A stretch of 64,000 nt of DNA, taken from positions 496,001 through 560,000 of the forward strand of contig NZ_BMOO01000001.1 in NCBI RefSeq assembly GCF_014647115.1, read 5' to 3'. The notes below the pieces were generated by a model that had not been told where the DNA came from, ran no database searches, and saw only the letters and a program-made list of their open reading frames with translations. Shown here in pieces: positions 23,602 to 32,402 of this stretch (the first letter of the stretch is position 1; every line of letters begins with the position of its first letter). Both the position numbers and the translations under genes were made by a program. This DNA is from Halarchaeum rubridurum (GTDB taxonomy: Archaea; Halobacteriota; Halobacteria; Halobacteriales; Halobacteriaceae).

Positions 23602-23776
23602 CAGCGAGGAACCGCGATAACGCGAACGGCGCAGCCGTGAGCGACCCGTGAGCCGCGCGTTGTGCGGCGACGCCCGAGCGTCAGCGAGGAACCGCGACAA
23701 CGCGAACGGCGCAGCCGTGAGCGACCCGTGAGCCGCGCGCTGTGCGGCGACGCCCGAGCGTCAGCGAGGAACCGCG
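23602..23776. repeat. 80-bp tandem repeat, two full copies plus a partial third
   Basis: The unit begins CAGCGAGGAACCGCGA. Copies start at 23602, 23682 and 23762, with exact 80-base spacing. The two full copies differ at two positions (both T to C). The first is preceded by CGCGGTTCC, which pairs with GGAACCGCG of the unit to form a hairpin. The region between the two divergent genes (23541-23818) holds little else, so it also houses both promoters. Confidence 0.9.
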
Positions 23777-23818
23777 CGGACCGCGCCGTACTTCCCGTCG
23801 CCGCCCCGAGTGGTGGGT

Positions 23819-24220
23819 ATGCGACGACGCCGGTATCTCGCGGCGGCGGCGACCGGCCTCGCGGGCGCGCTCGCGGGCTGTAACGGCCTCGGCCTCGGAA
23901 TCCTCGGGCCGTCCGGCGAGTGGAAACTCCGCGCGATGCCGGCGGACCCGGAGGCGAGCGACCACACGTGTACGCTGGAGGAGTCGTTCGTCGACGCGCA
24001 CCCGAACCTCGAGACGGTGCTCTCGCGGGCGGCGGACGGCGAGCGCGGGTCGTGGTCCGAGCCGGTCTATCTCGACGCGGAGACGGGGAACGAACTCGGC
24101 GCGGACATGGCGGACTACTGCGAGGGGGGCTTCCGCGGCGTCTACTTCCACGACGGCGACGCGTTCTTCGTGAGCCTCATCGACCGCAACCCGGGCAACG
24201 GGAAGGGTCACGACCACTAG
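23819..24220 (+). CDS. secreted lipoprotein, probably Tat-exported (133 aa)
   Basis: The N-terminus MRRRRYLAAAATGLAG followed by ALAGC forms a twin-arginine signal with a lipobox, as in haloarchaeal Tat lipoproteins, so the mature protein is anchored by lipid to Cys21. The mature part is about 110 residues with paired Cys (HTCTLEES, ADYCEGG) that may form a disulfide, and it ends with a His/Asp-rich tail GKGHDH. The start at 23819 gives a compact signal peptide. The function is unknown. Confidence 0.78.
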   Translation: MRRRRYLAAAATGLAGALAGCNGLGLGILGPSGEWKLRAMPADPEASDHTCTLEESFVDAHPNLETVLSRAADGERGSWSEPVYLDAETGNELGADMADYCEGGFRGVYFHDGDAFFVSLIDRNPGNGKGHDH

Positions 24221-24257
24221 GGAAACGGCTTTGGGACGGCCGCCGTCAGGGTGAGAC

Positions 24258-25634
24258 ATGCAGGTGTTCGGGTCGAGCGGGACGCGCGGCGTCGCCAACG
24301 AGGAGCTGACGCCGGCGTTCGCGCTCCGCGTTGCGAAGGCGGCGGGGTCCGTCCGCGAGGCGTCGCGGTTCGCCGTGGGACGCGACACCCGGGAGACGGG
24401 ACGGATGCTGGAGAACGCGGTGGCGTCGGGGCTCGCGGCGGTCGGCGCGGACGTCGACCGCCTCGGGGTCGTCCCGACGCCCGGGTTGCAGGCGTACGCC
24501 GCCGACGAGGGCGTCCCGGCGATCATGGTGACGGCGTCGCACAACCCGCCGGCGTACAACGGGCTGAAGCTCGTCGGCGCGGACGGCGTCGAGCTCGCCG
24601 TCGAGGCTCTCGAACGGGTCGAGGAGGCGCTGTTGAGTGAGGCGTTCGAGACCGTCGCGTGGGACGAGACCGGACGGGACCGGGATGTCGAGGGTACGAA
24701 CCGGCGGTACGTCGAGCGGGTGTGCGGGGCGGTCGACGCGGAGCGGGTCGCGGAGGCGGACCTGACGGTCGCGCTCGACCCCGGCCACGGCGCGGGCGCG
24801 CTGACGAGCCCCGACGTCTACCGCGAGCTCGGCTGTCGCGTCGTCACGGTGAACGGCCAGCCGGACGGCCACTTCCCGGGGCGCGACCCCGAGCCGGTGC
24901 CGGCGAACCTCGACGACCTCGGGCGGCTGGTGCGCGCGAGCGGCGCGGACGTCGGCATCGCGCACGACGGCGACGCGGACCGTGCGGTCTTCTACGACGA
25001 GGACGGCGAGCCGATTGACGCGAGCGCGTCGTTCGCGGCGCTCGCCGCCGCCGAACTGGACGCGGGGGACACCGCCGTCTCCGCGGTGAACGTCAGCCAG
25101 CGCCTCGTCGACGTCTGCGAGGCCGCGGGCGCGGAGCTCGAACTGACGCCCATCGGGTCGACGCGCATCATGACGCGAATCGCCCAGCTGGAAGCGGAGG
25201 GCGCACACGTGCCCATCGCGGGCGAGGGGAACGGCGGCGTTATCTTCCCGGACTACCGGGTCAGCCGCGACGGGGCGTACATCGGCGCGCGCTTCCTCGA
25301 ACTGCTCGCGGCCGACGAGGGGAGGGCGAGCGACGTCGTCGCGCCCTACGACGACTACGCGAACGTCCGCGTGAACGTCGAGTACGAGGGCGAGGCGGAG
25401 CGCGAGGCGCTGCTCGCGGCCGCGGAGGCGTACGCGGACGACGCCGCGGCGGCCGACGACGCGGGGCTCACGACCATCGACGGCTATCGCCTCGACTACG
25501 GCGACGCGTGGGTGCTCGCGCGCCCGTCGGGGACGGAGCCGGTCGTGCGCGTCTACGCGGAGGCGCGCGCCGAGACGCGAGCGCGCGGGCTCGCCGAGGA
25601 CGTCGCGGCGGCGCTGCGGGCGGCGCTGGACTGA
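24258..25634 (+). CDS. phosphohexomutase (phosphoglucosamine mutase/phosphomannomutase type)
   Basis: The 458-residue enzyme has all four alpha-D-phosphohexomutase motifs: the active serine loop VTASHNPPAYNG, the metal loop DGDADR, the sugar loop GEGNGGVIFP, and the phosphate-binding loop RPSGTEPVVRVY. It interconverts 1- and 6-phosphates of glucosamine, glucose or mannose for glycan and cell-surface synthesis. The short N-terminus FGSSGTRG is that of the GlmM-like archaeal group, but substrate choice cannot be read from sequence alone. It is convergent with the coiled-coil gene, three bases apart. Confidence 0.93.
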   Translation: MQVFGSSGTRGVANEELTPAFALRVAKAAGSVREASRFAVGRDTRETGRMLENAVASGLAAVGADVDRLGVVPTPGLQAYAADEGVPAIMVTASHNPPAYNGLKLVGADGVELAVEALERVEEALLSEAFETVAWDETGRDRDVEGTNRRYVERVCGAVDAERVAEADLTVALDPGHGAGALTSPDVYRELGCRVVTVNGQPDGHFPGRDPEPVPANLDDLGRLVRASGADVGIAHDGDADRAVFYDEDGEPIDASASFAALAAAELDAGDTAVSAVNVSQRLVDVCEAAGAELELTPIGSTRIMTRIAQLEAEGAHVPIAGEGNGGVIFPDYRVSRDGAYIGARFLELLAADEGRASDVVAPYDDYANVRVNVEYEGEAEREALLAAAEAYADDAAAADDAGLTTIDGYRLDYGDAWVLARPSGTEPVVRVYAEARAETRARGLAEDVAAALRAALD

Positions 25635-25637
25635 CCG

Positions 25638-26774
25638 CTACCCGTCGGCGAGGGCGTCGGTGAGTCGTTCGCGGGCGTCGCGGGCGTCCGCGAGGGCGTC
25701 GGCGACCGTGCCGTCCGCGACGCGTTCGCGTTCGGCGTCGTCGAGTTCGGCGCGGGCGAGCGCGGCCTCGCGGAGGCGCTCGTAGCGGTCGGTGCGGGCG
25801 AGCGCGGTCACGTCGCGGAGGCGCTCGACGGCGCCGGTGGCGTCGAGCCGGGAGAGCGCGGAGACGTACTCGTCCGCCCGGTAGCGCAGGACGTCCGCGG
25901 GGTCGGGCGGCCAGCCGAGGGTCAGGAAGTCGCCGTCGAGGCGCTGGAGGAAGGAGCGGTTCGCGCCGACGACTCGCTTGAGCGCCGCGGGGTCCTCGAC
26001 GTAGTGGTCGAGTTTCGAGAGGGACTCCTCGCCGTAGTCGAGGAGCGTCGGGACGGGTTCGTCGCCGGCGTCGTGCGCGCGGACGTAGTCGAGCAACTCG
26101 GGGGGAACGGTCGGCGCGTCGACGAGCGGGAAGGCGGCGAGGGCGTCGAGCCACCCGAGGACCTCTCGCGTGGGGCGCTCCGCGAGGGCGTCCTCGACGG
26201 CGGTCCGCGCCGCGGTGTCGTAGGCCTCGACGGGTTCGCGGAGGTCGTCGACGGGCGCGTCGAGGTCGGCGTCGGCGAGTCGGGCGACGCGTTCGAGGCG
26301 GTCGATTTCGTCGTCGAGGGCATCGAGGCGGTCCTCCGCGTCGTAGCGGAGGGAGCGATACGCGTCGCGGGCGTCGTCGCGCTCGTCGAGGCGGTCGGTG
26401 AGGTCGGCGACGGGGTCGAGGGTGTCGCGGGCGCGCTCGAAGTCGGACTCGGTGACGCGGCGCTTGTCGAGGGCGTCGTCGTAGTCGTCGAAGGCGTCGG
26501 CGCGCGGGAGGTCGTCGTCCACGTCCGCGACGAGTTCCGCGACCTTCCCCTCGAACTCGATGTACGACTGGAAGTCGCCGGAGCCGGTCGCCGAGTCCTC
26601 GTAGCGCCGGAGGAGCGCGAGGGCGTCCTCGCGGTGCTCGCGGAGGCGTCGGAGGGTGTCCGCGCCGTACTCGTCGACGGCGGCCTCGGCGTCGGCGCGG
26701 CGTTCGCGGGCGTCGCGGAGTCGCGCGAGGAGCCCCGAGACGTCGGCGGGGTCGTTCGCCGTGGCGTCGGCCAT
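25638..26774 (-). CDS. coiled-coil protein, function unknown (378 aa)
   Basis: The first 160 residues are charged helix (LLARLRDARERRADAEAAVD, DRLDERDDARDAYRSL) and likely form an antiparallel coiled coil. A middle domain (about 200-330) has a less repetitive sequence with GWPPDPADVLRYRADEY, and a helical tail follows. There is no ATPase head, so it is not an SMC protein. It lies two bases downstream of the hisI stop on the same strand, probably in one transcript, but shares no obvious function with histidine synthesis. Confidence 0.75.
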   Translation of the reverse strand: MADATANDPADVSGLLARLRDARERRADAEAAVDEYGADTLRRLREHREDALALLRRYEDSATGSGDFQSYIEFEGKVAELVADVDDDLPRADAFDDYDDALDKRRVTESDFERARDTLDPVADLTDRLDERDDARDAYRSLRYDAEDRLDALDDEIDRLERVARLADADLDAPVDDLREPVEAYDTAARTAVEDALAERPTREVLGWLDALAAFPLVDAPTVPPELLDYVRAHDAGDEPVPTLLDYGEESLSKLDHYVEDPAALKRVVGANRSFLQRLDGDFLTLGWPPDPADVLRYRADEYVSALSRLDATGAVERLRDVTALARTDRYERLREAALARAELDDAERERVADGTVADALADARDARERLTDALADG

Positions 26775-26776
26775 CG

Positions 26777-27190
26777 TCACTCGTAGACGTCGTCCGGGTC
26801 GAAGACGCGCTCGCCGACCGTCTCGCCCTCGACGGTGCGGTAGAAACAGGAGCGGTGGCCGGTGTGGCACGCGCCGCCGGTCTGCTCGACGACGTAGAGG
26901 AGCGCGTCGCCGTCGCAGTCGACGCGGACCTCCTCGACCGCCTGGGTGTGCCCGCTCGTCGCGCCCTTCTCCCAGCGCTCCTCGCGCGAGCGCGAGTAGT
27001 AGTGGGCGCGCCCGGTCTCGACGGTGCGTTCGAGGGCGTCGCGGTCCGCGTACGCCAGCATCAGCACCTCGCCGGTGTCGGCGTCCTGCGCGACGGCGGG
27101 CACGAGGCCGTCGTCGCCGAAGTCGAGGTCCACGCCGAACGCCCGTTCGCTTTCGTTTTCGTTTTCGCTCTCGCTCTCGCTCTCGCTCAT
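26777..27190 (-). CDS. hisI: phosphoribosyl-AMP cyclohydrolase
   Basis: This 137-residue enzyme carries out the third step of histidine synthesis. Motifs are [34 protein letters not shown] as the core, and the metal ligands in [10 protein letters not shown] and [13 protein letters not shown]. Only the cyclohydrolase domain is present, without the HisE pyrophosphatase. The first 16 residues are a Ser-Glu/Asn-Glu low-complexity run encoded by a hexanucleotide repeat. The catalytic core starts at about residue 20, so a slightly different start would not affect function. Confidence 0.93.
   Translation of the reverse strand: MSESESESENENESERAFGVDLDFGDDGLVPAVAQDADTGEVLMLAYADRDALERTVETGRAHYYSRSREERWEKGATSGHTQAVEEVRVDCDGDALLYVVEQTGGACHTGHRSCFYRTVEGETVGERVFDPDDVYE
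27151..27190 (-). repeat. hexanucleotide repeat encoding the Ser-Glu N-terminus of hisI
   Basis: The plus strand shows repeated CGCTCT/CGTTTT units next to the hisI start codon, encoding alternating Ser-Glu and Asn-Glu. Six-base units change length without shifting frame. Confidence 0.75.
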
Positions 27191-27266
27191 ACGGAGAGCA
27201 TACCGGCGGGCGTGGATAGGTCTTCTGTCGCCGCCGTCCGGGAGTCCGTCGTTCCTGTCGTCCGGC

Positions 27267-27995
27267 CTACGAGACGCGCTCGCGGGCCTCCTCGAGCGTG
27301 AAGTTGCCCTCGTAGAGCGCGGTGCCGACGACGACGGCGGCCGCGCCCGCGTCGCGGAGCGCCACGATGTCGTCGAGGGTGGCGACGCCGCCGGAGGCGA
27401 CGACGGGGATGTCGACGGCGTCGACGACGCGCGAGACGACGTCCGTGCGGACACCGGCCTGCTGGCCCTCGACGTCGACGTCCGTGAAGAGGAGGCCGGA
27501 CGCGCCGACGCCCTCGAACTCCGCGGCGGCCTCCGCGGGGTCGAGGCCGGTGCCCTCCGTCCACCCGGAGACGACGACTTCGCCGCCCTTCGCGTCGAGG
27601 CTGACGAGCGTGCTGTCGTCGTAGACGTCCGTTATCTCCGAGACCAACTCGGGGTTCTCGACGGCGGCCGTCCCGAGGATGACGCGGTCAACGCCGATTT
27701 CGAGGAGGTCGCGCGCGTCGGTGAACGACCGGATGCCGCCGCCGACCTGGACGGCCGCGTCGTCGCCGACGGCCTCGACGACGGCCCCGATGGCGTCCTC
27801 GTTCTCGCGTGCGCCCTCGAAGGCACCGTCGAGGTCGACGAGGTGAATCGTCTCCGCGCCGGCGTCCAGCCAGTCCTCCGCGGCCGCGACCGGGTCGCCG
27901 TAGCGCTTGCCCGTCCCCCGTTCGCCCTGCACCAACTGGACGACTTCGCCGTCCTGCACGTCGACCGCGGGGACGACCTCGAACGTCTCGAACAT
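27267..27995 (-). CDS. hisA: ProFAR isomerase (HisA)
   Basis: This 242-residue half-barrel-duplicated TIM barrel performs the fourth step of histidine synthesis. Catalytic aspartates appear in [13 protein letters not shown] (N-terminal half) and [13 protein letters not shown] (C-terminal half), and the phosphate-binding loops are QVGGGIRS and [11 protein letters not shown]. The length is typical. It lies 76 bases upstream of hisI on the same strand, while hisB is 3 kb away on the other strand, so the his genes are loosely grouped rather than in one operon. Confidence 0.95.
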   Translation of the reverse strand: MFETFEVVPAVDVQDGEVVQLVQGERGTGKRYGDPVAAAEDWLDAGAETIHLVDLDGAFEGARENEDAIGAVVEAVGDDAAVQVGGGIRSFTDARDLLEIGVDRVILGTAAVENPELVSEITDVYDDSTLVSLDAKGGEVVVSGWTEGTGLDPAEAAAEFEGVGASGLLFTDVDVEGQQAGVRTDVVSRVVDAVDIPVVASGGVATLDDIVALRDAGAAAVVVGTALYEGNFTLEEARERVS

Positions 27996-28119
27996 ACCCG
28001 AGGTGGGAGGTCGAGGGGCAAAAGCGTCCGCGTTCGGGGACGTGAAGCAACGACCGCCCCGCCGCGCTCGCCGCCCGCGACCATCGGGTTCAAACCGGGC
28101 GCGGGCGTAGCCCGACGCG

Positions 28120-29298
28120 ATGGCTGCGCTCCTCCTCGCCGTCGGCGTGCTCGTCGCGGCGTTCGTCGGCTACAACATCGGCGGCTCCTCGACGGGCGTC
28201 GCCTTCGGGCCGGCGGTCGGCTCGCGGGTCGTGTCGAAGTTCGGCGCGGCCGCGCTCATGGCCGTCTTCGCGCTCCTCGGCGGCTGGACGATCGGCCGGA
28301 ACGTCATCGACACGATGGGCGGGGAGATCGTGCCGAGTTCGGAGTTCACCCTCCCGGCGTCGGTCGCCGTGCTCTTCTTCGTCGGCGTCGCGCTCCTCGT
28401 CTCGAATCGCTACGGCGTCCCCGCCTCGACCTCGATGACCGCGGTCGGCTCCATCGCGGGCCTCGGCGCGGCGACCGGCACCCTCCGGATGGCGACGATG
28501 GGGCGCATCGTCTCCGCGTGGGTCGTCGCGCCCGTCCTCGCCTTCTGGGTCTGCGCGGTCGTCGGCCGCTACGCCTACCCCTATCTGGACGCGTTCTTCC
28601 GCCTCGACGTCCCCGAGGACGGCCTGCTCGTCTGGCGCGATACGGGTCGCGTGAGCTACCCCGTCGGGACGAACGACGACGCGACCCCGCGGCAGTTCCT
28701 CGCGGCGTTCCTCGTCGTCGCCATCGGCTGTTACATGGCGTTCTCGGCGGGCGCGTCGAACGCCGCGAACGCCGTCGCGCCGCTCGTCGGCGGCGGCTTC
28801 CTCTCCGCGAGCGTCGGCGTCCTCCTCGCGGGTGCGGCGATTGCCCTCGGGGCGTTCACGATTGCCCGCCGGACGCTCGACACCGTCGGCAACGACCTCA
28901 CCGACCTCCCGTTGCTCGCCGCGCTCATCGTCGAGGTCGTCTCCGCGTCGCTCATCACCGTCCTCTCCGTCCTCGGTATCCCGGCGAGCCTCGCCGTCTC
29001 CGCGACGATGTGCATCGTCGGCCTCGGGTGGGGGCGCGCGACGCGGACGGTCCGCGCGAACGACGCCCTCAGCGGCGAGGGGCGTGCGCCGATGGCGATG
29101 GGGTCGCTCGCCGCCGAGCGGGCGGACGACCCGCGCGACGTCCCGCGAATCGGCGAGGAGGACCCCGAAGAGCTCGCCGCCGCGGACCTCTTCGACCCAG
29201 CCGCGGTCGGGCGGGTCGTCATCCTCTGGGTGCTCACCCCCTCCGTCGCCGCCGCCGCGTCGTTCGCGCTGTTCACCCTCGCCGGTATCCTCGGGTGA
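28120..29298 (+). CDS. PiT-family inorganic phosphate transporter
   Basis: The 392-residue protein has about ten membrane helices with the duplicated PiT architecture. The signature, usually GANDxANxxG, reads [19 protein letters not shown] in the first half and [14 protein letters not shown] in the second, so the family aspartate is replaced in both. The central loop (about residues 170-200) and the polar stretch before the last helix are acidic. It should import phosphate with H+ or Na+, but the altered motif leaves the ion or substrate open. It is divergent from hisA. Confidence 0.85.
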   Translation: MAALLLAVGVLVAAFVGYNIGGSSTGVAFGPAVGSRVVSKFGAAALMAVFALLGGWTIGRNVIDTMGGEIVPSSEFTLPASVAVLFFVGVALLVSNRYGVPASTSMTAVGSIAGLGAATGTLRMATMGRIVSAWVVAPVLAFWVCAVVGRYAYPYLDAFFRLDVPEDGLLVWRDTGRVSYPVGTNDDATPRQFLAAFLVVAIGCYMAFSAGASNAANAVAPLVGGGFLSASVGVLLAGAAIALGAFTIARRTLDTVGNDLTDLPLLAALIVEVVSASLITVLSVLGIPASLAVSATMCIVGLGWGRATRTVRANDALSGEGRAPMAMGSLAAERADDPRDVPRIGEEDPEELAAADLFDPAAVGRVVILWVLTPSVAAAASFALFTLAGILG

Positions 29299-29407
29299 CG
29301 CGTGGGGTGAACGCGGGCGTCGGACGGCGGCGCGGCGATCCGAGAAACCGGCGGTGACGACGGGAAAACAGCAAGGCCTTTCATTACGGGCGAAAAATCC
29401 CACGGTG

Positions 29408-29797
29408 ATGCCAACCGTCGAATACCTCAACTACGAAGTCGTCAACGACCAGGGCTGGGATATTGACGACGACGACCTCTTCGAGAAGGCCGCGGACGCC
29501 GGGCTCGACGAGGAGGACTTCGGTGAGCTTGACGTCCCCGAGGGGAGCTACATCCTCGAGACCGCCGAAGCGCAGGGCTACGACTGGCCGTTCTCCTGCC
29601 GCGCCGGTGCCTGTGCGAACTGCGCGTCCATCGTCAAGGAGGGCGAGATCGACATGGACATGCAGCAGATCCTCAGCGACGAGGAGGTCGAGGAGAAGAA
29701 CGTGCGCCTGACCTGCATCGGGTCGCCGGCCACGGACGAGGTCAAGATCGTCTACAACGCGAAGCACCTCGACTACCTCCAGAACCGCGTCATCTAA
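29408..29797 (+). CDS. 2Fe-2S ferredoxin, haloarchaeal type
   Basis: The 129-residue protein is a plant-type ferredoxin with cluster ligands Cys64, Cys69, Cys72 and Cys103. Residues about 6-40 form the acidic insert ([15 protein letters not shown]) characteristic of halophilic ferredoxins. It serves as an electron carrier, chiefly for 2-oxoacid:ferredoxin oxidoreductases. The start at 29408 gives the canonical [11 protein letters not shown]-terminus. It is a single-gene transcript followed by a T-rich stretch at 29825-29832. Confidence 0.96.
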   Translation: MPTVEYLNYEVVNDQGWDIDDDDLFEKAADAGLDEEDFGELDVPEGSYILETAEAQGYDWPFSCRAGACANCASIVKEGEIDMDMQQILSDEEVEEKNVRLTCIGSPATDEVKIVYNAKHLDYLQNRVI

Positions 29798-29872
29798 CGC
29801 GGTCCGAGGGTCGAACGACGACGCTTTCTTTCGGAACGCCCCACTGCGTAGCCGCGCGTCGGCATCGACGGT

Positions 29873-29895
29873 CGGCGGCGGTCCGTCCGCCGCCG
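29873..29895. terminator. GC hairpin between ferredoxin and prepilin peptidase genes
   Basis: CGGCGGCGG and CCGCCGCCG form a nine-base-pair stem around a five-base loop, followed by AAACTCC. It could terminate the ferredoxin transcript or shield the downstream promoter (TATA-like CCTTTGC at 29901-29907). Confidence 0.35.
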
Positions 29896-29930
29896 AAACT
29901 CCTTTGCCCCTCTCGCGCGCCCGTCCGGTC

Positions 29931-30992
29931 GTGTACGCGACCGTCCCCGACCTGCTTCGTCTACTCGCCGTCCCCACGTTCGCCTACGGTGCGTACCGGG
30001 ACATCGAGACGCGTCGCGTCCCCGACCTGCTCTGGCCGCCGCTGCTCGTCCTCGGCGTCGTCTGTCTCGCCGTCGAGGGGTGGAACGCCGTCCACGCGCC
30101 CGACGCGTTCGCGTTCCGCGCGTTCGCGCTCCGGACCGTCGTCAGCCTCCTGGTCGTCGGCGGCCTCGGCGCGTTCTTCTACGTCGTCCCCGTCGGCTTC
30201 GGCGGCGCGGACGCGAAGGCGCTCGTCACCATCAGCGTCCTCCTCCCCACGTATCCGACGTACTACTTCGACGGCTTCGTCCTCCCGCTCGTCCCGACGA
30301 CGATCCGCGTCTTCGCCCTCACCGTCCTCACGAACGCCCTCGTCCTCGGGATGGCGTACCCGCTCTACTTGCTCGCCGCGAACGCCGCGCGCGGCGAGGT
30401 GGCGTCCGTGATGGCCGTCGGGAAACGCATCCCCGTCGAGCGCCTCCCCGTCGAGCACGGCAGCCTCCTGGAGGACCGCGCGGGGACGCACTTCACGGGC
30501 GGCCTCGACCTCGACGCCCTCCGGATGTACTGTCGGTGGCGCGGCGTCACGCTCGCCGACCTCCGCCGGGACGGGGCGCTACGGGACCCCGCGACGCTCC
30601 CGGCGGAGCCGAACGACCCGACGGACGGGGTGGTACTCGACGGCGACGAGGCGAGCGCGCGCGCCGACGGCGGGGCGGCGACGGTCGACGAGCGCGACGG
30701 ATCGGAGGGGAGAGGCGACGGCGCGCCCGGAGGAGGCGACACGAGCGCGACCGAGGGCGACGACTACGACGACCCGTGGGGCGCGGCGGCGTTCCTCGAC
30801 GACATCGAGGGGTCGGCGTACGGGACGTCGCCCGCGTCGCTCCGCGAGGGCCTCGACGTCGTGACCGAGCGCGACGCCGTCTGGATCACGCCCGGGACGC
30901 CGTTCTTCGTCACCCTCGTGTTCGGCCTCGTCGTCGCGTTCGCCTACGGCGACCTCCTCTTCGCCGCCCTCGGCGCGCTCGGGCTCGTGTAG
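29931..30992 (+). CDS. A24 prepilin/preflagellin peptidase-like membrane protease
   Basis: The 353-residue protein has N-terminal membrane helices with the two catalytic aspartates of type IV prepilin peptidases. One is in YRDIETRRVPD (about residue 23) and the other in the GxGD-like motif FGGADAK. It would process class III signal peptides of archaellins and pilins. A long acidic cytoplasmic segment (about residues 165-315) is inserted before the last helices. I chose the GTG at 29931 (MYATVPDLLRLLAV) because family members start there and a TATA-like box precedes it at leaderless distance. Confidence 0.85.
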   Translation: MYATVPDLLRLLAVPTFAYGAYRDIETRRVPDLLWPPLLVLGVVCLAVEGWNAVHAPDAFAFRAFALRTVVSLLVVGGLGAFFYVVPVGFGGADAKALVTISVLLPTYPTYYFDGFVLPLVPTTIRVFALTVLTNALVLGMAYPLYLLAANAARGEVASVMAVGKRIPVERLPVEHGSLLEDRAGTHFTGGLDLDALRMYCRWRGVTLADLRRDGALRDPATLPAEPNDPTDGVVLDGDEASARADGGAATVDERDGSEGRGDGAPGGGDTSATEGDDYDDPWGAAAFLDDIEGSAYGTSPASLREGLDVVTERDAVWITPGTPFFVTLVFGLVVAFAYGDLLFAALGALGLV

Positions 30993-31034
30993 CGTGAGCG
31001 CAACGGCCTTGGGCGGCGCGCGAGAAGCGGACGT

Positions 31035-31622
31035 ATGAGCACGCGTACGGGTGCGGCGTCCCGCTCGACCGCCGAGACCGACATCGACGTCACCGTCGAC
31101 CTCGACGGCGACGGCGAGAGCACGGTCGAGACCGGCATCGGCTTCTTCGACCACATGCTCGAATCGTTCGCCAAACACGGCCTCTTCGACCTCACGGTGA
31201 ACTGCGACGGCGACCTCCACATCGACGACCACCACACCGTCGAGGACGTCGCCATCGTCCTCGGGGAGGCGGTGAGCGAGGCTCTCGGCGAGAAGCGCGG
31301 CATCGTCCGCTACGCCGACCGGAAGGTCCCCCTCGACGAGGCCGTCGGGAGCGTCGTCCTCGACGTCTCCGGGCGGCCCTACTACGAGTTCGAGGGCGCG
31401 TTCAGCCAGGAGCGCATCGGCGACTTCACGAGTGTCATGGCCGCGCACTTCTTCCAGTCGTTCGCCGAGCACGCCGGCCTCACCCTCCACTGCGCGATAA
31501 CGGGCGAGAACGCCCACCACGAGGTCGAGGCGCTGTTCAAGGCGAACGCCCGCGCGCTCGACGACGCGACCCGGCTCGACGAGCGCCGCAGCGACACGCC
31601 GAGCACGAAGGGCGAGCTGTAA
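31035..31622 (+). CDS. hisB: imidazoleglycerol-phosphate dehydratase
   Basis: This 195-residue enzyme carries out the dehydration step of histidine synthesis. The Mn-binding repeats are [16 protein letters not shown] and the second-half [15 protein letters not shown], with [14 protein letters not shown] and [15 protein letters not shown] also visible. It is single-domain, without the phosphatase half found in enterobacterial HisB. It is convergent with the gene at 31626, three bases away, and stands alone in its orientation after the peptidase gene. Confidence 0.96.
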   Translation: MSTRTGAASRSTAETDIDVTVDLDGDGESTVETGIGFFDHMLESFAKHGLFDLTVNCDGDLHIDDHHTVEDVAIVLGEAVSEALGEKRGIVRYADRKVPLDEAVGSVVLDVSGRPYYEFEGAFSQERIGDFTSVMAAHFFQSFAEHAGLTLHCAITGENAHHEVEALFKANARALDDATRLDERRSDTPSTKGEL

Positions 31623-31625
31623 CGC

Positions 31626-32291
31626 TCAGGGCGTCCGGACGCCCTCGGCGGTCTCTTCGAGGTGGCCGTTCTCGACGGCGGCGTCCACGGCCGCGTCCAC
31701 CTCGCGTCGGGAGAGGTCGTACGCGCCGTCCGCGAGGTCCGCGAGGTCCGCGCGCGTCATCGCGCCCGGACGGTTGCGCAGGAGGCGGACGAGCTGGGCG
31801 TAGCCGCGCGGCCGGTCGGGAGTGGCGTCGGCGTCGTTCGCGTCGGCGTCTTCGTTTCCCGTATCGGCGTCGGTCTCATCATCGCCGTCTCCCACGTCTG
31901 CGTCGTCGTCTCCCACGTCCGCGTCGCCCGCGTCCGTATCGTCGCCCTCACTGCCCTCGACGTCGAGCGCGTCGGGGTCGGCGACCGCGTCAGCATCGCC
32001 CGCGTCCGCGTCGTCGGCACCGTCGCGTCCGTCCGCCGCGTCGTCGCTCTCGTCGTCCATCTCGACGTCCGGAACCGCGGGTTCGACGGTGACGGCCGGC
32101 GAGGGGTCGTGCTCCGCGCCGTCGTGGCCGTCGAGGGCGTCGAGGAGCGGGTCGACGACGCCCGCGAGGGTGTCCCGGCAGGCCGTACAGAGGACGAGGC
32201 GGCGCGCGCCGTGCGTCGCGGTCTCGGGGACGACCTCGTAGACGCCGTCCGCGGGCTCCTCGCAGAAGTCGCAGCGGTCGAGTTCGCGCAT
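31626..32291 (-). CDS. zinc-finger / winged-helix protein with long acidic linker (221 aa)
   Basis: The N-terminus has a CDFC...CTAC four-cysteine site (residues 7-38). Residues about 75-150 are almost entirely Asp, Ala, Gly and Glu in short repeats such as DADVGDDD. The C-terminal 60 residues (YAQLVRLLRNRPGAMTRADL... ETAEGVRTP) look like a winged helix. This suggests a nucleic-acid or protein-binding regulator with a flexible halophilic linker. The start at 32291 places the zinc site directly at the N-terminus. The target is unknown. Confidence 0.75.
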   Translation of the reverse strand: MRELDRCDFCEEPADGVYEVVPETATHGARRLVLCTACRDTLAGVVDPLLDALDGHDGAEHDPSPAVTVEPAVPDVEMDDESDDAADGRDGADDADAGDADAVADPDALDVEGSEGDDTDAGDADVGDDDADVGDGDDETDADTGNEDADANDADATPDRPRGYAQLVRLLRNRPGAMTRADLADLADGAYDLSRREVDAAVDAAVENGHLEETAEGVRTP

Positions 32292-32402
32292 ACGGGACGC
32301 GTCGGGTGCGAGGGACTTAGGTGGTCCGTGCGACGCGACGCGGTAGCCGCGAGGGCGGCCGGCACGGTGACGTTTTTGCGCGCGGCGCTCCGAGGGGCGC
32401 GT

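Noticed and set aside
23602-23776. Possible CRISPR array
   Set aside because: Only two full 80-bp units exist, directly adjacent without spacers, and no cas genes are nearby.
27151-27190. Phase-variable translation of hisI
   Set aside because: Repeat units are six bases, so changes keep the reading frame.
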